This document shows, one piece after another, positions 53,518 through 63,053 of a DNA stretch of 64,000 nt. A model generated the notes under the pieces. It searched no databases. It was given only the letters and a program-made list of their open reading frames with translations, and was not told the DNA's origin. Where the stretch lies: NCBI RefSeq assembly GCF_019042245.1, contig NZ_JAHQCX010000004.1, positions 310,001-374,000 of the forward strand, read 5' to 3'. Source of the DNA: Diplocloster modestus (GTDB lineage: Bacteria > Bacillota > Clostridia > Lachnospirales > Lachnospiraceae). Position numbers and translations under genes: made by a program. Numbering within the stretch: position 1 is the first letter of the stretch; every line of letters begins with the position of its first letter.

Positions 53518-53692
53518 TATTTTGACATTTTTTCAATTTAATTTTGACATTTTTGTTTATTATCAGCTCCATATTTTAACATTTGTTTCATGAACCTAAC
53601 GGTAGCAAAGTTTACCTACCATGTTTTTCATTAACATACGTTCAATTTCCATCGTATTATTTGAACATTTAAATAATATATTTTAACATTTT
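53518..53692. repeat. Iterated TTTTRACATTT motif
   Basis: TTTTGACATTT or close variants occur near 53520, 53542, 53574, 53661 and 53681, with a weaker one near 53629. Spacings include 21-23 and about 31 nt, near multiples of a helical turn. Possible repeated regulator sites for the divergent promoters. Confidence 0.5.
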
Positions 53693-53876
53693 TGTATAAT
53701 TCACTTGCAATTTAAATATATTTTCGCTAATATAGAAAGAAGAGAACGCAAAAAAAAATAGTAGCGCTCGATCATTGCCCGCTGACTATTTCTCATGTAC
53801 CGCACACAAGCGGCTATCAGACAGCCGCCAGGGTCCATTGTAATAAAGAATATTCCATAGATTCGAGGGATTTGAC

Positions 53877-54935
53877 ATGTCAAAAGAAAAAGTTACCATT
53901 CAAGATATTGCCGATGCACTGGGCCTTTCCCGTACTACGGTTTCCAAAGCGTTGAACGGTTCCAGCGGAATGCCGGAAAAGACCGTCCGGGCGGTACTGC
54001 AGAAGGCAAAAGAAATGAATTACAAGCAATTCGCCTATCTGTCGGATGTTCAGGATACAGATGCCGGCCAATCCGAAAAAGGAGGGAATCTGGCACTGCT
54101 GGCTCATATTATGCCCAACCGGTTCCATATCGCATCGACCCTGATGGCCACTCTGGAGCAGGAGATCAGTAAACACGGCTACTCCCTGACCATACATATT
54201 TTAAGCAACGACGATATCCTTTCTCTATCGCTGCCTCAGAACCTGAAACTGGGCCAGGTGGATGCCTTGATTTGCCTGGAACTTTTTGACGAGGCTTATA
54301 CCCGTATGCTGTGCGGCCTCCGAAAACCGGTATTATTTTCCGATGCTTACTGCGGTTTTCCCCATCATTCCCTGCACGCAGATCTCCTCCTGATGGAAAA
54401 TAAATACAGTGTCTATCATATGCTCCACTCCATTATAAAAACTACTGGAATCCGTACGGTAGGATTTATCGGTGACCCGAATCACTGTCTGAGTTTTCAC
54501 GAGAGGTTCGAGAGCTTTCAGGCTGCACTTCTGGACACTGGAATCCCCTTTCACCCACAGAACTGTATCATCGATGACGACAACTATTATGGGGATGACA
54601 GGTGGCTGTCTAATCGCCTGACGGGCCTTTCAGAGCTCCCGGATCTGTTTTTCTGTGCCAATGACCTGCTGGCGATGCAGACGATTTCCTGCCTGTCCGG
54701 AATGGGAATATCTGTACCGGAGGATGTACTTCTATGCGGGTTTGACGATACTTTTTCGTTAAGTTCCATGAATTCCACGCTGACCACAGTGCGAACCCCC
54801 AGTGCAGATATGGGGATCATCGCCTCCAGGCTCTTATTGAACCGGATCGCCGACCCGGACCTGCCTCCGACGTTTACCTATCTTCGAACGGAGGTCCAGT
54901 TCCGTCAGTCTACCAAGCTGCCCGGTCATAGTTAA
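53877..54935 (+). CDS. LacI-family transcriptional regulator
   Basis: A 352-residue repressor. The N-terminal HTH and hinge helix read TIQDIADALGLSRTTVSKALNG. The C-terminal part is a sugar-binding, periplasmic-binding-protein-like domain (PDLFFCANDLLAMQ, VLLCGFDDT). Effector is probably a fructo-oligosaccharide or fructose derivative given the divergent operon. GAGGG lies 7 nt before the ATG. Confidence 0.93.
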   Translation: MSKEKVTIQDIADALGLSRTTVSKALNGSSGMPEKTVRAVLQKAKEMNYKQFAYLSDVQDTDAGQSEKGGNLALLAHIMPNRFHIASTLMATLEQEISKHGYSLTIHILSNDDILSLSLPQNLKLGQVDALICLELFDEAYTRMLCGLRKPVLFSDAYCGFPHHSLHADLLLMENKYSVYHMLHSIIKTTGIRTVGFIGDPNHCLSFHERFESFQAALLDTGIPFHPQNCIIDDDNYYGDDRWLSNRLTGLSELPDLFFCANDLLAMQTISCLSGMGISVPEDVLLCGFDDTFSLSSMNSTLTTVRTPSADMGIIASRLLLNRIADPDLPPTFTYLRTEVQFRQSTKLPGHS

Positions 54936-54981
54936 AAATATTTCTTCTCTCTATGACCGCATAATAGCTCTTATATTTCCT

Positions 54982-55635
54982 TTATTCCTTCAGAATTTTA
55001 ACCGCATTCTCGACACTGATCCCAAGCCGGTAAGCACCTGCCTCCAAAAATTCCAGGGCTGTTTGCCGGCAGCGGATTCCGCCCGCTGCTTTAATATATA
55101 CACTGTCCCCGACAACACTTTTGATCAGATTCACCTGGTCCAACGTGGTAGGCGCAATCCATCCCGTCGCCGTCTTTACGTAGTCACCACCGCCTTCGAC
55201 CACCAGTTCGCATGCCCGTTTTGCAAAGTCCTCGGGCAACAGTGATATTTCAATGATACATTTCAACGGGATCTCCCCCGTTATGTCTTTGACCGTTTTA
55301 ATTTCATCCCTGACCCAATCATATTTACCGGATAATAGCCAGCCAATATTGATCACCATGTCAATTTCCTCAGCGCCCAGCGCGATATTCTGTCTCGCCT
55401 CGTATAACTTTGTATCTGTCAGTTCACCGCCCGAGGGAAATCCCACCACTCCTCCGGTATGCACAGAAGTACCGTCCAATCCTTTCTTTACCCCGCTCAT
55501 GTAGCAGGGCAGCACAAATGCTGCAGCGAATCCATATTCCACAGACTGTCTGATCAGATAATCCAAATCCTTTTCCGTGACATTACTTTGTACCTGTGTG
55601 GCATCGATATGGGATGCAAGTTCTGACCTAGTCAT
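54982..55635 (-). CDS. deoC: Deoxyribose-phosphate aldolase
   Basis: About 217 residues, class I aldolase cleaving 2-deoxyribose 5-phosphate to glyceraldehyde 3-phosphate and acetaldehyde. Visible are the start HIDATQVQSNVTEKD, GGVVGFPSGGE, the Schiff-base Lys in DYVKTATGW and KAAGGIR. The ATG at 55635 has GGAGG 10 nt upstream; the longer frame is not conserved. Confidence 0.94.
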   Translation of the reverse strand: MTRSELASHIDATQVQSNVTEKDLDYLIRQSVEYGFAAAFVLPCYMSGVKKGLDGTSVHTGGVVGFPSGGELTDTKLYEARQNIALGAEEIDMVINIGWLLSGKYDWVRDEIKTVKDITGEIPLKCIIEISLLPEDFAKRACELVVEGGGDYVKTATGWIAPTTLDQVNLIKSVVGDSVYIKAAGGIRCRQTALEFLEAGAYRLGISVENAVKILKE

Positions 55636-55927
55636 TATGTATATTCCTCCTTCATCTTTCATGATCATTTGATATTCTATTATTATCATATGTCATATCT
55701 CGTGTCAATCATTTTATTCTGCATAGCAGCCCAGTTTCTTCAACATGGTTGTTCCATCAATTATATCGGATCCTTTTCACAGCAGAACAGGTACAGATTT
55801 CCTGTTATCAGTATCCCATTTCCAATCCCCCATCCCATCCGCCGGCAATTCTGCTGCTTGTAATAAACGTTCACATATGATAAATTAGATTTATATTTAG
55901 TTCATTGTTCTAAAGGGAGGCATCCAC

Positions 55928-56875
55928 ATGAATGAATATGAAAAAATACAATTGCTGGTGAATATATCTAAGATGTACTATGAATTGAATTTCAGCCAGC
56001 AGGAGATCTCCAATAAGGCGGGCTTATCCAGAACATACATCAGCAAGTTATTGAACGAAGCCAGAGAACGGGGCATCGTTGAGATTCGGATCCATGATCC
56101 TGTGAAAGCGGAAACTCCTCTGGAAGAAAGCTTACGCAAACGTTACGGTTTAAATAAAGCCATCGTCCTTCCGGTCAATGATTCCGAACCCGCATTATTA
56201 GACCAGCTTGGAAACGCTGCTGCTGAATACTTAAATATGATAATCCGTGAGGATGATATCATAGGTGTTGGCTGGGGGGAAACACTCCACGCTTTTTCAA
56301 AAGCGGTCATAAGACGGGAGGAATTGAAAAACATTCAGGTGGTACAGCTCTGCGGCGGTGTTACGAAAATGAATCAGGATAGTTATGTCAGCGATATTCC
56401 CAGGAACATAGCCAGGAACCTGAGCGGCTCCTGCCATTTGATCCCGCTGCCCGCTGTTCTGGATAGTGTCACCGCCAGGAATGCGGTCATGAAGGACCGG
56501 AATATCACCGAGGTGCTCCACCTGGCGCGCCAGGCAACCATCGCTGTCATCACCGTGGGCGTGTTTGTAAAAGAGAATGTATTTGTATCCTCGGGATATT
56601 TCCGTGAGAATGAGATCGAGCAGCTGGAAAAAGCGGGTGCGGTCGGAGATATCTGCTCCCACATCATCAAAGAGCACTGTGAAATCTGCGATCCCCAGTT
56701 GGAAAAGAGAACCGTTTCCGTCTCTTTGGAAGATCTTATAAGCATTCCAACTAAACTATGCATAGCCGCAGGAGGGCGAAAGGCCAAAAGCCTGAAAGCT
56801 GCTTTAACGGCAGGCTGTATCAATGTATTCGTGACAAATGAAAGGATGGCAGAGGAACTGCTATCGGGAAACTGA
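55928..56875 (+). CDS. SorC/DeoR-type transcriptional regulator
   Basis: A 315-residue SorC-family regulator. N-terminal HTH: NFSQQEISNKAGLSRTYISKLLNEAR. C-terminal phospho-sugar-binding domain of the isomerase-like fold (VGVGWGETLHAFSKAV, QLCGGV, CIAAGGRKAKSLKAAL). It is 64 nt before the mannitol-dehydrogenase-like gene and probably controls it. GGGAGG lies 7 nt before the ATG. Confidence 0.92.
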   Translation: MNEYEKIQLLVNISKMYYELNFSQQEISNKAGLSRTYISKLLNEARERGIVEIRIHDPVKAETPLEESLRKRYGLNKAIVLPVNDSEPALLDQLGNAAAEYLNMIIREDDIIGVGWGETLHAFSKAVIRREELKNIQVVQLCGGVTKMNQDSYVSDIPRNIARNLSGSCHLIPLPAVLDSVTARNAVMKDRNITEVLHLARQATIAVITVGVFVKENVFVSSGYFRENEIEQLEKAGAVGDICSHIIKEHCEICDPQLEKRTVSVSLEDLISIPTKLCIAAGGRKAKSLKAALTAGCINVFVTNERMAEELLSGN

Positions 56876-56939
56876 TCCCTTCAAATAAAATAGAAACGAA
56901 TGAAACACAGGAACAGTAAATGGTGCAAAGGAGCAGGAT

Positions 56940-58157
56940 ATGAAATCTGTTATTTATGGCGCCGGCAGTATCGGCAGAGGGTTCATCGGGCAGCTTTTCA
57001 GCGAATCTGATTTTGAGGTTGTATTTATCGACCAGAATAAAGAGCTGATCGACCAGTTGAATGGCCGTAAAAGCTATCCGATTCGATTTGTGAAAGACGC
57101 GCAGAACTGGGAAATCCGGGTTGTTCATGTGCGTGGAATATGGTCATCGGATGAGGAAGCGGTCATAGATGAGATCAGTACCGCGGATCTCATGGCCACC
57201 TCCGTCGGAAAAAACGTTCTTCCCGTCATTGCTCCGGTCATCGCTTCGGCCCTTAGGAGACGATGGAAACTTTCCATTGACGCGCCCCTGAACATTATTG
57301 TGTGTGAAAATATGGTACAGGCGAATGCCTACCTGGGAGAATTGATAAGCGGCCATCTGACTGCGTCCGAGACCACTTTGTTTCGGGAAAAAACAGGAAT
57401 GGTAGAAACCTGTATCGGCAGAAATGTACCGGTCATGAGCCCCCTGCTGCAGGACGGCGACCCATTAAGGGTAATCGCGGAGGATTACAGCGAGCTTCCG
57501 ATCGACCGCAGCAGCTGGCTGGGTGAGCTATTACAGATCAAACACATGGTCCCCTATGAGCCCTTTGACTTTTATATCCGCAAAAAACTCTTTATGTATA
57601 ATATGGCCCATGCCGTGGCTGCTTATCTGGGCGATATCCTGAATCTTCCTGCCCTGGCCTCTGCCATACACATTCCGGCTATCCGCTACATCACATCGAA
57701 AGCCCTGCAGGAAATCAGCATCGGAATGGCCCACGAGTATGACAAAGACCTGGAATCCATCATTCTATATTCCGATGAGCTGTTATACCGCTTCGGCAAC
57801 CGGCAGTTAGGTATCTCCGTAAAAAGAGTTGCCCAGGATCCGATCCGTAAACTCGGTATAAATGACCGTCTAATGGGAGCGGCCGGACTATGTCTGAAAC
57901 ATGGTGTTTTTCCTGGTCACATAGCGGTCGGTATCGCGGCTGCCTACTATTATCACCATGCTACTGATGAGGAGTCCCAGGTTCTACACTCTTATATCGA
58001 ATGTGAAGGAATCGGAAAGGCCATAGATAAATACAGCGGAATAGGCCTGCAGCATCCTCTTCGGGAGACGGTTCTGAAGCTGTACCGTATGCTTAAGGAT
58101 CAGTGTTCTTTTGAGGAAATCATACATACCGCTGAATATGAAAAGATGCATCCATAA
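56940..58157 (+). CDS. Mannitol-1-phosphate dehydrogenase-like enzyme
   Basis: A 405-residue polyol-specific long-chain dehydrogenase. NAD-binding GAGSIGRGFIGQL at the start; catalytic block KKLFMYNMAHAVAAYLG (Lys, Asn, His). Similar to MtlD, which oxidises mannitol 1-phosphate to fructose 6-phosphate. No PTS genes are adjacent, so the substrate is not certain. GGAG lies 6 nt before the ATG. Confidence 0.88.
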   Translation: MKSVIYGAGSIGRGFIGQLFSESDFEVVFIDQNKELIDQLNGRKSYPIRFVKDAQNWEIRVVHVRGIWSSDEEAVIDEISTADLMATSVGKNVLPVIAPVIASALRRRWKLSIDAPLNIIVCENMVQANAYLGELISGHLTASETTLFREKTGMVETCIGRNVPVMSPLLQDGDPLRVIAEDYSELPIDRSSWLGELLQIKHMVPYEPFDFYIRKKLFMYNMAHAVAAYLGDILNLPALASAIHIPAIRYITSKALQEISIGMAHEYDKDLESIILYSDELLYRFGNRQLGISVKRVAQDPIRKLGINDRLMGAAGLCLKHGVFPGHIAVGIAAAYYYHHATDEESQVLHSYIECEGIGKAIDKYSGIGLQHPLRETVLKLYRMLKDQCSFEEIIHTAEYEKMHP

Positions 58158-58184
58158 TAGATGCATCCATAGCTGTGGTCTATT

Positions 58185-60881
58185 TTACAAATACTTATTC
58201 TCATACTCTTCCATAGGCACCGGCTTGCTGAACAGGTAGCCCTGTGCCAGTTCCACCCCGCAGGCACGAAGCGCCGATAACTGTGCCTCCGTTTCAATCC
58301 CTTCCGCTACCACCTGAATATTCATTTTTTTACAGATATCTACAATGGACTCCACAACTGTGCTGGCTCTTGGATTGGAGGCCACATCATCCACCAGGCT
58401 CTTGTCCAGCTTAAGCACATCAAATTCCACTGTGGACAGCAGGGCCAGATTGGCATATTCTGTACCAAAATCATCAATGGAAACCATAAATCCTTCACAC
58501 CTAAGATCGCGGATCAGCGTCTGCATATCCACACTGTCTGCCTCATGCGCAGTCTCGGTAAGCTCAATCTCCAGATATTTCTTATCCACACCATACTTCC
58601 TGCAAATTCCCGCGATACGGCTGATAAAATCCGGACGGGATAAGGAACACCGGGAGAAATTAACGGAAACAGGGAGCGCCTGTTTTCCCTGTAACGCCCA
58701 CTCTTTAAAGCGGGAGCATACAAACTCAAAAACATAAAAATCTATCTGGCTGATCGTCTCGCTTTCCTCCAGCAGGGGAAGGAAATTACCGGGCAATACC
58801 AGGGAATCGGAACGAGGCTGGTATCGGATAAGTGCTTCCGCCCCCACAGCGGATCCATTGCTGGATGCCACCTTGGGCTGGAGATACACCACGAAATGCT
58901 GCTGTTTGATCTCCTCGCACAGTACCGCTGGATCGGCCAGATGGAGGATCTCGTCACTGTGATGCCGGTACCGGTTAGAAGCCGGGTTCCTTCGATAGAA
59001 ATCCTTCTTATCCTCATACATTCTAGCATCCGCGCTTGCGATAATCTGCTGCAGATCCTTGAACTGGGTGTCCCATTGGGCGCCTATGGCGGCACTGCAG
59101 CGGGCATTGCTGCGAAAACGGCGGCGCAGGCCTGCCACCCGCTGTTCAAACGTCACCCGGTCTATACCCGGGCAAATAATAACAAATTCATCTCCGCCGA
59201 TCCGGTAATAATCTGCGTCCTGAAATGCCTCACGCATCTGCCGGGCACATTCCACTAGTACTTTGTCCCCGAAAGCATGACCCCTTTGGTCATTAATGTC
59301 TTTTAACCCGTTTACATCCAGATATACGATACCCACCGGGCCGATATGTTCGGAAAAAGCAGCCGAATCCTCCATATAGCGGTTTCGGTTATAAAATGAG
59401 GTAAGGGTATCGTAATAGCTCAGGTGGGACAGCTGCCGCTCACTCTGTGTCCGCCGGTAGGTCAACATAAGAAAATAACACAGCGTCTGCAGCAAAGATA
59501 CAATGCTGCGGATACGGTCCGGAGGGGGATTGTCCACCCCCAAGATCCCACGCAGCTGTCCCTCCTCCTCCATCGGAGCTGCCGCCAGACTGTGGATATT
59601 CTGGCCGGACAGCAGCTCATACTCCTCAGGAGAACTTTCCCGCATAGTCTCCACATCTTCCAATATAAAAAATTCCTGCCGTTCGAAGGCCGGCAGCCAG
59701 CTGGCGATAGCCGACAGGGGCATGTCCTGCAGGGCATCCTTCTGTGAAGTGCTTCCCTCGGCACACCACTCGTAGTCGTTATAAAGCAGCTCGTTCCTGA
59801 TCATCCCCACATAGACACGGTCGGCGCCGAGGAATCTTCCCAGACGCTTAAGAATTATGGGAACAGACCGGTCAAGATCATACTCCTGGTACAGGGTACG
59901 CACACACTCCATCACCATTTGCTCCGCGTCCAGGGTTTTTTTCAAAGCCTGCTTTTCGGCGTTGGCTTCTGTGATATCGAATGCCAGTTCCATCCGGGCA
60001 GCCCGGCCGTCCCATGGCAGCAGGCGGTCTTTTAAGAGATAATGCCTCTTAGTGATGGGATTCGTATATTCCCAGGTATAGTTTTCTCCAAAAGTCAGTT
60101 TCGATGACGTACAGAATTCACAGGGACTGTCCATTCCCTGCAAAACTTTATAACACTTTCTGCCGGACAGATCTTCTACGCCGAAGGTTTTCCTGCCTGC
60201 CTCGTTGAGAAAAAGCAGATCATAATTTTCCAGGTCTGACACATACATAAGTTCCGGGATTTCATCCATAGGGGCACGCAGGTCCCTGGACATCCTCTCC
60301 AGTTCCTCGCTCTTAGCCCGGTTTTCTGCCTCCGCTTTTTTCAGAATCTGCTGCTTTCGCGCCTGTACCGAACCGTACCAGACCAGCAGCGCCACCGGTA
60401 TCAAAAAGACCACAATCAGAAGGATCAGATCCCGTTCCGCATTATGTACCTGTTTTTCCGCATAGAGCTCAGCCGCGTTGACAGCCTGATTGCAAAGAGT
60501 GAAATATTCTTCACTCAGCAGGAAAAGCTGCGCACCGCCAGATCCCTGGCGTACCTGCTGAATCTCCTCTTTCAAAGTGTCCCATAACACCTTCATCTGC
60601 GAGATCAGATCCTGATAATGTTCGTCTGCTAACCGGTCCAGGTGATTATCTCCCTCCCCGGTGTCAAGTTCTGCAAGAATGCCGTCCAGCTGTTGGAGCA
60701 GATCATCATTGGGCTTTCCATCTAATTCCTGCTTCACCAGCTGCTGGGTCCCTCCGCGCACCACACCTGCATAGTTGATTACCCGGGCATTTCCCTGCAG
60801 CCCGTGGATCGACAGGATCGAAAGCAGCCCGGTGATAAATAGCGCTGCCGCCAAAATCACCGGTATAATTCTCTTTTGCAT
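58185..60881 (-). CDS. Membrane GGDEF-EAL protein with PAS and GAF
   Basis: An 898-residue cyclic-di-GMP enzyme. Helix at 7-24, an outside domain (25-150), helix at about 155-173, PAS (about 200-290), GAF (about 310-465), GGDEF (about 480-630) with intact RIGGDEF, and EAL (about 650-898). The EAL domain keeps GAEALIRY, NFSRCSLS, ELTETAHE, SIDDFGTEYANLALL and AEGIET, so phosphodiesterase activity is likely; cyclase activity is also possible. The outside domain has a CHASE/nitrate-sensor-like helical look. GGAGG lies 10 nt before the ATG. Confidence 0.93.
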   Translation of the reverse strand: MQKRIIPVILAAALFITGLLSILSIHGLQGNARVINYAGVVRGGTQQLVKQELDGKPNDDLLQQLDGILAELDTGEGDNHLDRLADEHYQDLISQMKVLWDTLKEEIQQVRQGSGGAQLFLLSEEYFTLCNQAVNAAELYAEKQVHNAERDLILLIVVFLIPVALLVWYGSVQARKQQILKKAEAENRAKSEELERMSRDLRAPMDEIPELMYVSDLENYDLLFLNEAGRKTFGVEDLSGRKCYKVLQGMDSPCEFCTSSKLTFGENYTWEYTNPITKRHYLLKDRLLPWDGRAARMELAFDITEANAEKQALKKTLDAEQMVMECVRTLYQEYDLDRSVPIILKRLGRFLGADRVYVGMIRNELLYNDYEWCAEGSTSQKDALQDMPLSAIASWLPAFERQEFFILEDVETMRESSPEEYELLSGQNIHSLAAAPMEEEGQLRGILGVDNPPPDRIRSIVSLLQTLCYFLMLTYRRTQSERQLSHLSYYDTLTSFYNRNRYMEDSAAFSEHIGPVGIVYLDVNGLKDINDQRGHAFGDKVLVECARQMREAFQDADYYRIGGDEFVIICPGIDRVTFEQRVAGLRRRFRSNARCSAAIGAQWDTQFKDLQQIIASADARMYEDKKDFYRRNPASNRYRHHSDEILHLADPAVLCEEIKQQHFVVYLQPKVASSNGSAVGAEALIRYQPRSDSLVLPGNFLPLLEESETISQIDFYVFEFVCSRFKEWALQGKQALPVSVNFSRCSLSRPDFISRIAGICRKYGVDKKYLEIELTETAHEADSVDMQTLIRDLRCEGFMVSIDDFGTEYANLALLSTVEFDVLKLDKSLVDDVASNPRASTVVESIVDICKKMNIQVVAEGIETEAQLSALRACGVELAQGYLFSKPVPMEEYENKYL

Positions 60882-61082
60882 TTTAATAATTCCTCCATGT
60901 CAGCGGTCTCAAAAGTCTATCTGGTAATTATCTGGTAATCAAAAGTAATGAATTCCCCTGTCTGTCCTTTACTGAGTACAGAGCTGCGGGATGGCCGGGT
61001 ATTCTTAGTTTCAATAAATAAAGATAATATTATAATTATAGCTCATTTCCAGGAAAGCGCCAGAGGGTAAATGAAGAATTTA

Positions 61083-61123
61083 CATCAAAAAAATATACCT
61101 TCTGCCTAAGCAAGGTATATTTT
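61083..61123 (-). terminator. Intrinsic terminator of metA
   Basis: Minus strand: a 12-nt perfect stem (AAAATATACCTT pairing with AAGGTATATTTT), 10-nt loop, then a U-run. It lies about 55 nt after the metA stop. Confidence 0.85.
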
Positions 61124-61177
61124 AAACAACGGTTATATGATTATGCCTATCCGGATAACCGGGAAAAACGCACAATC

Positions 61178-62092
61178 CTACTTTCCGCTTAATTCATAAG
61201 GGGTTACCTGATACACATAATAATTGAGCCAGTTCGTATACAGGTTATTGGCATGAGACCGCCACTGGAGCTCCGGCCGGATCGTCTCATCATCATTGAT
61301 ATAATAATTCTGAGGTTTATCGATCTCCAATCCTTTCGCCCGGTCCCTCATATATTCATTGTGAAGCGTAACCCGGTCATACTCCGGATGCCCCATCACA
61401 AACACCTGGCTTCCGTCCTCATCCATAGCCAGGAATACTCCGGCATCCGCGGATTCTGCCAGAATCAGGATCTTCCCGGTAGCCAGCAGGTCTTCCCGGT
61501 AAACAGTCGTATGTCTGGAATGCGGCGCCAGGAAAACATCGTCAAACCCGCGTACCAACGGAATTTTTCGGTTGGACACCCGATGTTTGAATACACCGAA
61601 TATTTTCTTCTGTGTCTCATGCTTTTGTATTCCATAGTGATAATAGAGGGCCGCCTGGGCTCCCCAGCACAAATTCATCGTGGAGGTGACATGTGTCTTT
61701 GACCACTCCATAATTTCTTTTAATTCTTCCCAGTAATCCACCTCTTCGAAATCCAGCAGTTCAACCGGTGCTCCTGTGATGATCAGTCCGTCAAATGTCC
61801 TGTCCTTTACTTCGTCGAACGTAACATAAAATTTATTAATATGACTGGTGGGCGTATTTTTAGATTCATGGCTGGATACGGTCATGAAAGTCACATCCAC
61901 CTGCAGCGGAGTATTGGACAGGGAACGCAGTAACTGCAATTCCGTATCCTGCTTCACAGGCATCAGGTTTAATATACCGATTTCCAGGGGGCGGATATCC
62001 TGATGCAGCGCACGATTCTCATCCATCACGAATATATTCTCCCTTTCCAGAATTTCCTTGGCCGGCAATTCCCCTTTAACTTTGATTGGCAT
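61178..62092 (-). CDS. metA: Homoserine O-acetyltransferase (MetA family)
   Basis: A 304-residue MetA-type enzyme acylating homoserine for methionine synthesis. Catalytic Cys142 lies in MNLCWGAQA, and His in VMGHPEYDR. Counting from the ATG at 62092 residue 111 is Glu (ITGAPVELLDF). Glu at this position marks acetyl-CoA users in Bacillus-type MetA, and Gly marks succinyl users. So acetyltransferase is more likely. GGAG lies 6 nt before this ATG. Confidence 0.94.
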   Translation of the reverse strand: MPIKVKGELPAKEILERENIFVMDENRALHQDIRPLEIGILNLMPVKQDTELQLLRSLSNTPLQVDVTFMTVSSHESKNTPTSHINKFYVTFDEVKDRTFDGLIITGAPVELLDFEEVDYWEELKEIMEWSKTHVTSTMNLCWGAQAALYYHYGIQKHETQKKIFGVFKHRVSNRKIPLVRGFDDVFLAPHSRHTTVYREDLLATGKILILAESADAGVFLAMDEDGSQVFVMGHPEYDRVTLHNEYMRDRAKGLEIDKPQNYYINDDETIRPELQWRSHANNLYTNWLNYYVYQVTPYELSGK

Positions 62093-62234
62093 ACATATCT
62101 CCTTCTTTGTCGTCAAATAGTTTACTATGCAACTAATCCAGATTTTTATCTATGTTTCATTATATCAAGTTATATGAGGTTTTAAAAGTTTAGAATTTTA
62201 TTCTATATGTCCGCCCTGCGCGGACAATCCATAA

Positions 62235-63029
62235 TCATCCCGCAATCAGCCCGAATTTTTTCAAGCCATTATAGATCCCCTGCTCCTGTATCGGATCCGT
62301 ACGGTACCTGGCTTTTTCTAGCACATCCGGATACGCGTTGCCCATAGCAATACCATACTCGACATATTCCAGCATTTCCAGATCATTATTGCTGTCACCA
62401 AACGCGTACGTATCACTGCGGTCCATATGCAGATGCTCCAGCAGTTTCTGTATGCCCGTGGCTTTATTATGCCCCACCGGCACCATTTCTACAAATGGTG
62501 AATGATTGTGGCAGACAAGCTGGTATTCTCTGGCAAGCATATGTTCCACAGACTCCCAGTGGTCCTGCGGCTGCCGTATGGCGATCAGTTTATTAAATTC
62601 GGTATTCTCTTTTTCAATCGGCCTCAAAACCGGCTTAAATGAACCACCCAGCTGTTCCCCCAATCTGCGGTACTCCGTGCTGGTATCCGCCGCATTATAA
62701 TATAGATACCGGGGGCCCTCCAGAAAATATTTCGCCCCCGCCTGATCCAGCAGTGATGTAAGCCGCTCCAGCTGATCCGGTTCTGCTATTTTGTTAAAAA
62801 TCACTTCCCCTTCATGTTCCACATAAGTACCTGCGCCGCAGATCATCCCCTCAAACGCCATATCCGTTATCTCGTCAAACACGGCTGCCCTGGTACGTCC
62901 GGTACAGATCACCGGAATATGCCCGTTTTTCCTGAGCAGTTTGATACCCCTTCGGGCACTTTCGGGTATACCCACGTTGGAGTTATACAGCGTGTTATCG
63001 ATATCAAAAAATATAATCTTGCGGTCCAT
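62235..63029 (-). CDS. HAD-superfamily Cof-type phosphatase
   Basis: A 264-residue HAD hydrolase: FFDIDNTLYNS (nucleophile Asp), ICTGRTR, NKATGIQKLL and FGDSNNDLEML. The C2-type cap lies between. These enzymes dephosphorylate sugar phosphates and similar metabolites; the substrate is not visible. GGAGG lies 5 nt before the ATG. Confidence 0.93.
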   Translation of the reverse strand: MDRKIIFFDIDNTLYNSNVGIPESARRGIKLLRKNGHIPVICTGRTRAAVFDEITDMAFEGMICGAGTYVEHEGEVIFNKIAEPDQLERLTSLLDQAGAKYFLEGPRYLYYNAADTSTEYRRLGEQLGGSFKPVLRPIEKENTEFNKLIAIRQPQDHWESVEHMLAREYQLVCHNHSPFVEMVPVGHNKATGIQKLLEHLHMDRSDTYAFGDSNNDLEMLEYVEYGIAMGNAYPDVLEKARYRTDPIQEQGIYNGLKKFGLIAG

Positions 63030-63053
63030 ATTTTCCTCCTTTAAATATTACAG

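Larger units (their letters stand above)
52744..53876. other. 1.1-kb AT-rich divergent intergenic region
   Basis: No credible gene. It holds three sets of degenerate iterations. About seven copies of AACT(T/C)TGTAAA-like words lie at 53066-53157. Two diverged ~32-nt direct repeats (ATGAGTAACYGTATA...) start near 53194 and 53242. The TTTTRACATTT repeats are listed separately. Base composition is far below that of flanking genes. It separates the fructan operon from its likely LacI regulator. Confidence 0.6.
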
